Assembly: GCA_014706295.1 (NCBI GenBank)
Contig: JACSVZ010000004.1
Span: 6,068,965-6,132,964, forward strand
Direction: 5' to 3'
Origin: Lycocorax pyrrhopterus obiensis
Lineage: Eukaryota; Chordata; Aves; Passeriformes; Paradisaeidae
DNA length: 64,000 nucleotides
A model generated the notes under the pieces. It ran no database searches and was not told the origin of the DNA. It saw only the letters and a program-made list of their open reading frames with translations. Positions 57,086 through 64,000 of this stretch are shown here, in pieces (the first letter of the stretch is position 1; each line of letters begins with the position of its first letter). The position numbers and the translations under genes were made by a program.

Positions 57086-60000
57086 GCTGCAGCTCCATCT
57101 GTACTGAGGGATGTGCAGCCATGTGCTCACAGCCACTTCATGCACGTGGCATTGAGAATCCCTGCAGCAGGTACCATGGACAAGCTGCAAGCCCTATTCA
57201 GCTGCTCATGGAGGAGGCGGCATCCCTTCTTAGGGCCCTTTCCCCTCCAGCAGAACAGTTCCCCCATCAAATGGAGATCCTCACCTGTCTTTTCTCCAAA
57301 CCTTTGTCCATCTTGCCAGTTCACCTTTTCAAACCAAGAGTTTTCCTCATCGCATGCCAACAAAGTGGGCCTTGTCCACAGCTTACGTGTACAGACACCA
57401 CACCGCAGGCAGTAACAATAAAGAAAACTTTGATTAACCCACATCTTACCTTGACATCCACTGATAAGGCTCCAAAATGCCACCTATGCCAGCCAAAAGG
57501 CAGCCCTGTTGCTCACAACCAACTCCTGGCTCCCAGTGCAGGGATCACCTGAAGGTGGGTGTGGCCTCAGGGCTGCACTCTTTTCCTTGGGTTGAGGGAA
57601 ATAGGATGCAAAAGGCTCTGGCTGCAAAAGGCTCCGGCTCCACTCCTCTTAAACGAGGTGCCATCTCCACAAAGGCCACCGATTCTGAATGACAATGTAC
57701 AAATAGGCAAAGGGTGCCCTTAGGAATGCGTCTCCCTCCAGACACAGAATGGCCTTAACAAAGCCTGGGAAACCAAGGGTTTCACTGAAGTGTGTTTGTT
57801 GAGACCCGTGGACCCATTTCCTCATGGCTGAAGAAGGAGAACATGCAAGACAAATTGTTCTGTGTCTCAGTAAAAGACACATGCAATCACAGAGAGAGAA
57901 GAAATAATTCTAAACCTTTCATCTAGTTGAAAACTGACCTTCCTTAGCTTGAAACTGCCTGTAGGAGTCCCAGGACAGGTTGTTCTGACATTCTTTTAAC
58001 ATCGTTTCATCAGCACAGCCAAAACTAATCAGAAGAATATTAGCCGATGACAGGTGCATTTATTCTGTCAATTAAATCAGATGGTTAAATCGAAATGTGC
58101 CCCAAATCTCTCTTGTTTGCATTATCCATATTGGCATTTCTTGGCTGTGGTTCATTGCTGGCTGGAAGTCATCCAGCCCCTGCAGAGTCACTTTGCAATC
58201 CTGTGCCAGCAAGTTTCCATGCTCTGCAGCAGCGGTTACAGCGAGAGCGGAGTGGTCCTACAGGACTGACCTGGAATGTTACACTGCTTCACTAAGATTT
58301 ATTTAAGACAAAAAAAAAGGGAAAAAAGAAGAAATCCCTCTCAGTGAAGGAGACTTAGATCAATGCTTTTGAAATGGAAAATGATATATCACTTCACACC
58401 TAACCACTAGTGACGTACATGCATTAGAAGACAGAACAGAATAGAGACTTTTGACATTAGCAAGTGACTACTATGCAAGAATACAAATTAAAATCTAACC
58501 TCACTTCTTTAAAACCTATTTTCTGTGTGGGGAGGGGGGGGAAGGTGTTGCTCCTAATCCATCAGAAAGATGAGGAAAACAATAGATAGACATCCAGGTA
58601 TAACTGCAATAGAAATCAAGAACTGAAGCACCATCCAGTATTACCCAACTGTTCAAGACCCAGGTAGAGGGTGAGTTTATGTGAAATATTTGCTGCAAAG
58701 AAAAGTTGCAGTGGAGCAGGTGAAGGATGCGGCCCAGTTTTTCATTTGGTTTTGTGATGTACATGCCAGTGAGTGCAGTCCCATACGAAAATGTGGGTCA
58801 AACCCCAGGACCAGAGATGGGATACATGGAAGGATAAATAAATTTATAAGCACTGCTTTGTTATGTATTAATTTAACTTTTGCTTGTTATAGCTTGAAAC
58901 ATTTCCCTTGCACTCTGATTTTGCCAACACTCACACACTCATCCATTGGGAAAAGAACCAGCAAGACAGATCTTCTGAAGAGTTTCTGTGCAGTAAAGTG
59001 GGTACCTTTTACCTCTAGGTATCAAGACTTGTTGCTTTCTTGAACTGAGAAATACCAGGCTTAATATCAAGAGCACCTGTACAACCGACAGGAAAGCTGA
59101 TACAATTCTGAATAACACAGAATATAGTCCTATAAAATATCTGTATATTTTTCCTTTCAGTGGATGATATCTACCTATGCAACAATGAGGTGCTATTGTG
59201 CCTAAGTCCACAAAACCACTGAAACTTAAGCAATGCAATTTGCCTGTAATTTGAAGCTTGGCAGTTCAGTGTTAGAGTCTCAGAGCAGGAAAGGAAGGAT
59301 TTACTGTTTAACTGTCCTGTTTGTCCAAAAGACCAACCATATAATGCCACATTCCATGTGTGTGACTCTGTCTTTAAAATGAAAACCACAAAAGTGAAGT
59401 CACCTTTGTTCCAGAGTACCAGAGCACCACGAGGTGATGTTTCCAGCAGTGTCTCCAAACATGATGAAGGGATGATGGCACGGGGAAGCAAGAAGCCTTA
59501 CGCTAGGTCAACACAGGTATAGCTCTGACATTCCAATGTGTTCCTAAAATCAAGTAAAAATGCATAATTAACCATTTCTATCAAATTCCCATTATTCACC
59601 TTTTATAAGAAACATCATAACAAGGTTCCACTCACAGTGTAATATTAAATACCTGAAAATTAGTTCATGACCCATTTTCTGATTGATGTGGTTTCACAGT
59701 CCAAAGCAAGTTATAAGTTAATAAATATCATAAATCTAGTAATTATTATTTAAAGACAAGGATTAATGAAAACGAGGTACTGATTGTTTCATCCTAAGGT
59801 CAAAGTCAATTCTTATATCTGTCCAAAATCCACCAGGATGCAAGTCCAAGTTTTTGCACGTATGCATGAAATTGGAACTCTGGCTTTAAAGTGGCAAGCA
59901 CACATTGATTTTAAACAAGAGAAAGCTGTGTAGAACAACAGGATCTGTATTGAGGGTGACACCACTTATCTCCTCAGTGCTGTTCCCAGCGCCTTTTCTT

Positions 60001-63000
60001 TCTGCTCTAAATGGTTTTGATCCTACTTCCTAATTAATCTATCTTTAAGAAAGCCAGTAATATTCAGCTAAGTAAATTATCTTTATTTCCCTAGCTGTGT
60101 GCTTTGATCAGTTGTGTTGGTGAGGAATCCTGCAGGCAGTGCAGTGTATTTAGCCAGATTTGTATTAGCCACCTGAAAGCTAAGAATGTTTACTTTTTTT
60201 TTTAATATAGCTCCTTAAGTTTAAAGGCTCTGCAGGCCTGCAGTGTAGCTGGTTGGACTTGTGTGCACGAATAATGTGTTCCTACAATTTGTCAGCCACA
60301 GTAATTTTAACTCTTAAAAAAAATAAAATTAAAAGGTGTCTTTTCTGGTAGCTTCCAAAAATATAGAAAAAAACTAATGAATGATTTAAATCTTAAACTC
60401 TGTGTATTTTTACCATTTTGTCCAGTTCCACTTGTCAGATACATCATTACTTTATATATCTCAGTATATTTCAGAAAGCTATTTCAATGTAAGACAATAT
60501 TGAAGTCCCTCTCAACAACCTCTGGGTAAAGTCTGTTTATTTTAATGTCACACTAATAGAATCTAAAACACAATTGGCAAATTATGGGTATTTTCAAGCC
60601 AAAAATATTAAAAGTTGCTGTTGAAAGACCTTAACAAAGAGTTGGTGCAAAGTGCTATTCTTATGCAAGGCCATGCAGAGGAGACAGTAAAAATACATAA
60701 GAATAACCAGAGAACAAGTAAAGCACCAGTCACAGCATAATTACCCTTTGCTTTCATTTCATAAACCCACAGCTTTCCAGAGACACTCGCTAATATCTAT
60801 GATTTTAAAAATAGCACAACATGCATTATACATTCACTCCTCTGCCTAACATAAATTATATATCTGTTAAATTACACATTGTGTTGAAAAAATGAAGGAA
60901 AAAACCCCCCAAACCGGCACATACATGATGTTTTTATTTTCTCCCGCTCCACACCCTCCTGATCTGCCCATAAAGCTAATGCCCATTTAGGGGAATATGC
61001 TGTGGGACGACAGCACAGCAATATTAAGCAAGGCGAGCATATGTTTGCTCCTTTAGCCACGCTGTCTGTGAGTGCCCCTGCCCCTCGGTGGACGAGCTCC
61101 CCCTCAGTCTGCCTGGTGCTGATGGAATCCTTTGGCAGGCGTTTTGTGGCTCTCACGCAGAACACGGCTTTCCCAAAGCTGAGCTCCCTCGTGCATAATG
61201 CAGCGTTAGCTCCTGGCTTCCCCTATGATGCAGCTGACACAGGTCTGCTCCAGGCCCTTCTTCACAAAGTTATCCTAAATAGCACCATCCCAGTGAATGC
61301 CTGCCCCCTGAATACCTAAAAGAAGGACTGGGATATTCAGATTTCCACAATTTGGATCATACTTTTGGGTTTGGTTTCAGGTCATCATTGAAAGCCAGGT
61401 GACAATAAACTGATATCATCACATACAGCAAGGATTTTCTCCCAACAAGCTTCCCCATCTTAAATGTTACCTGGGGACTACCCACCTCCAGCACACAAAG
61501 CCAGGAATCTCTAAGCACAGCCAGAGTCAAAGCCCCATTTGAAGGTACCATTCAATCTTCATTCAATTTTATCCAGCTTGAAAAGCAGCAGTGAGGTAGA
61601 AATGGTTGCAAAGCAAAGAAGTGTATCAGCTAAAAATCTACACTGACTTAACCCATCCCCATAAACACTAAACTCCTGGGGAGATTTCGTGGGGGTTTAT
61701 GGTTCTGAAGATCCCCACCTCCCTGTGCTCTTCTCCACCCACAGTAAAGTGTGGGCACACAGGGTCTTGATGAAGAAACGAACAAGACAGAAAAAAATAA
61801 ATACAACACAAGCAGAGAAAGTCTAAGTTCATATTTTTATGTTAATGTGCTTGTAAGGAAAGGGCCTCATTTGGGAAGTCGTAAAAAAAAGCGTTAGCAG
61901 ATCTCCAAGTTAGAGCATCGAAGCTTTCTCTGCAGATGGAGGATTTAAAAGAAGTAAAATGATAACCACATAGTCGAGAGACTAGAAAAGAGACCTTGAT
62001 GTTTGATAGTTGTAATAACCTGCAGAGTGCTCTAATGGCTCAGGGATCAGGTGCAGAACTATAGCAATAACAAGAGCTGAATAATTATCTCAGCCATATC
62101 TGTATAACCACAGTCCCAGAGTATGAACTATATAAGGAGGCTTCTGCTGCCTCTCCAAGATTTCCTGAAATGTTAAATCACTGAATTGGGAGCACTTCCA
62201 GCATTAGTACTGCCCAGTTAGAAAGAAATAAAGCCCAGAATCCTCTAGTGGCAGTTCTAATGTCTTTGTTAATTATGAATTATGGGTAAACATGCAGACT
62301 CACAGAGGTCACGGCTGTCAGCAACAATACTTTTCAAGAAGGATTTTTATGAGGGTCTTTTTCATTTTGCCATAATGTCCTTTACATACACATAAAACGC
62401 ACTGAGAATACAAAAAATAGTGTTTGTTTTTAGGGAAGATGTAATTATTTTTCACTTGTGTTCCACCCTCTGTACAGCCACGGATCCGCTGCCAGGACGA
62501 CCCAGTTCGTAACTCTGAGCTCCTCTGTGAATAAGAGCAACTGTACAGTCCCAAGGAGCAGGCAGGGGGAGGCTCCGGGGCTGGGCTTAGGTTAATGATC
62601 AGACACTCTGGTAACAAGAAAGTTGTGGTTTTCCAGGGAACGGCCAGCCAGGATCCCAGCAGCTCCAGTCACCTTTCCCACACAATAGAGAAACAAAGGC
62701 TGCATCCAGTATGCTTGATTAACCTCACTTAAATGGCAGCACTGATCTCAAATCTGTCCCAGGAGTGTATATAAACAGGATTAAAATCATATTATGTGTG
62801 GATCCTGCCCAACAAAAGCAACTGGCACAAAATCATTTTAATTAGGTGGTAGCGGCTGTAACTCATTCAACTTTGGCATTAATTCTTCTCTGTCCCATCA
62901 AAGAACTTTTGGGACTCACCGTGAATGGCGGAACAAATAAAGCAGCTTTAGAGATAACACTGAACAACATATTGCCATAATTGTTGGCCAGTTTGCAAAA

Positions 63001-64000
63001 GGAACTCTGAGTTCAACACTCCAAAAAGCTCTGTGGAAGGTACAGCTTCTACTTGCAGTTTTCAAGGTAGGCAACAGACCGGTAATGAATGACAAAGGAG
63101 GTTTTATATAAATCCAAAAGAGTCTTGTCCAGTTTTCAAGAACCCTCTCACTGGTAGCTGAGTTGCTTGAAATCTCTCCATGAGCTGAGAAACCACGAGA
63201 CCTCCAACAACATATGGTTTCAGCTCAGTTCTGAGCCCAGGTAAATAAAATTGTAGAAGACATCTTTTCAGGATTGCAAAAGGAGAACTTTCTTCTGGCT
63301 CTAGATACATTCTCCCCATTTTTTAGGGAGTGTAATAATAAAGACCTATCAGGAATGCATTAGCTCTTCTGGGTCAAAATAAATGGAACTCTTATAAACC
63401 CTTGTGAGCACACACACAGGAGACACAGCCTGGTACAGCTGTTGTAGGTCACATTTATCTGTTCTCACTCTTGTGTTGTGCTCCAAAAAAAGTCAAATCT
63501 TAAACACAACCTTCCAGAACATGCAGCTTGTTTTGCCAAATAATGACAAATGTTCTAGGAAAAAAAAAAAAGACGTAAAAAACTCCCTGAAAATTAATTT
63601 AGAAAGTTGAACATGAGTCACAGCACTGTTGATGAGCAATAATAAAGTTTAGTTCTCTAGATTGCAACAATCCTGAATAGATGAAAAGTTCTCAACTCTA
63701 TGCCAGATCAGAAAATACAGGTTCGATATTTCAAGCGGTCAATTAATAACTGACTCTCATCATGCAACAGAAATGTAACCTTGGCCCACAGCACTGACAG
63801 TAGGAAATTAAGGTAAAAAATACTGTTTTCTATCAAAGGTAAATAACTTTTTTCATAAAAATTTGTTAGCATCAATCTCTCTGAGTTGAAGAAATCTGGC
63901 AAAGAACAGAAGGGGGTAACTACAAAGCCCCTGCATGTTCTTGGAAGTAACAACAATTGCAGAAAAAAAAAATATTAGGTTAAAATTAGGTTAAAATATT
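57086..64000. other. Non-coding stretch, no gene recognised
   Basis: A 166-codon plus-strand frame (57,052-57,552) begins inside the SINE relic and has no domain. A 16-bp direct duplication sits at 57608-57639. 59.5-60.9 kb is AT-rich. 61.0-61.3 kb is slightly GC-rich with frames on both strands and no recognisable product. No repeat family, RNA gene or LTR was found up to the window end. Confidence 0.5.
57608..57639 (+). repeat. 16-bp direct tandem duplication
   Basis: GCAAAAGGCTCTGGCT followed directly by GCAAAAGGCTCCGGCT; one base differs. A recent local slippage or duplication, without visible function. Confidence 0.9.

Noticed and set aside
57052..57552. 166-codon plus-strand open frame
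   Set aside because: It starts inside the SINE relic, has no recognisable domain and no splice or promoter context.
62240..62256. CTCF-like word CCTCTAGTGGCAG
   Set aside because: One base is missing in the AGRKGGC core, so it does not fit the consensus spacing.
1..64000. CRISPR arrays, operons, bacterial promoters or phage genes
   Set aside because: The sequence has vertebrate character (CpG depletion, CR1, long non-coding stretches). The only regular array is a contiguous minisatellite without spacers.

Overview
The window reads as vertebrate, almost certainly avian, non-coding nuclear DNA. The best evidence for a bird is two CR1 LINE 3' ends of the avian kind: one on the minus strand near 36.9-37.05 kb, and one on the plus strand at 52.84-53.05 kb ending in an ATTGATTCT-type terminal repeat. 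Interspersed repeats are sparse, open frames are short, the background is AT-rich, and a few isolated CpG-rich pockets are present. I found no complete protein-coding gene, no exon I can recognise, no rRNA and no intact tRNA gene. The longest open frames (about 140-170 codons) show no domain, codon bias or splice context that would support translation. The order or species cannot be fixed from this sequence alone.

Layout. 1-14.1 kb is unique sequence with a GGAA microsatellite (1.95 kb), a GC pocket holding a CTCF-like motif (7.43 kb), a 22-bp palindrome (8.23 kb), an 18-bp word repeated at 6.9 and 8.9 kb, and a homeodomain/POU-like repeated motif cluster (10.4-10.65 kb). 14.1-15.65 kb is the most structured locus. 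On the minus strand it carries a tRNA-Val-type primer binding site, an LTR-like segment with polyadenylation signal and TATA box, then a CpG island containing thirteen 28-bp tandem repeats, a YY1-type site and a G-quadruplex-capable run. 15.65-28.3 kb is mostly featureless or candidate conserved non-coding DNA. 28.3-29.64 kb is a badly decayed LINE reverse transcriptase on the minus strand; it is not CR1, and its two catalytic aspartates are gone. 36.68-37.05 kb is a small CpG-rich island with a CTCF-like site, abutted by a CR1 3' end. 44.67-44.8 kb is a second, smaller GC-rich tandem array. 52.84-53.05 kb is the second CR1 fragment, and 56.96-57.08 kb is a MIR/CORE-type SINE relic. The rest is unannotated single-copy DNA with simple repeats.

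No genes work together here. The window looks like intergenic or intronic sequence, and any function is probably regulatory. The observation most worth following is at 14.10-14.14 kb. A stretch matching the 3' end of tRNA-Val, including the CCA that is not genome-encoded in eukaryotes, lies 3 bases from a 13-base match to the D-arm of the same tRNA. Read on the minus strand this is a retroviral-type primer binding site with a second block of primer complementarity at the end of U5. All family assignments come from motif recognition by eye; no database search was run.
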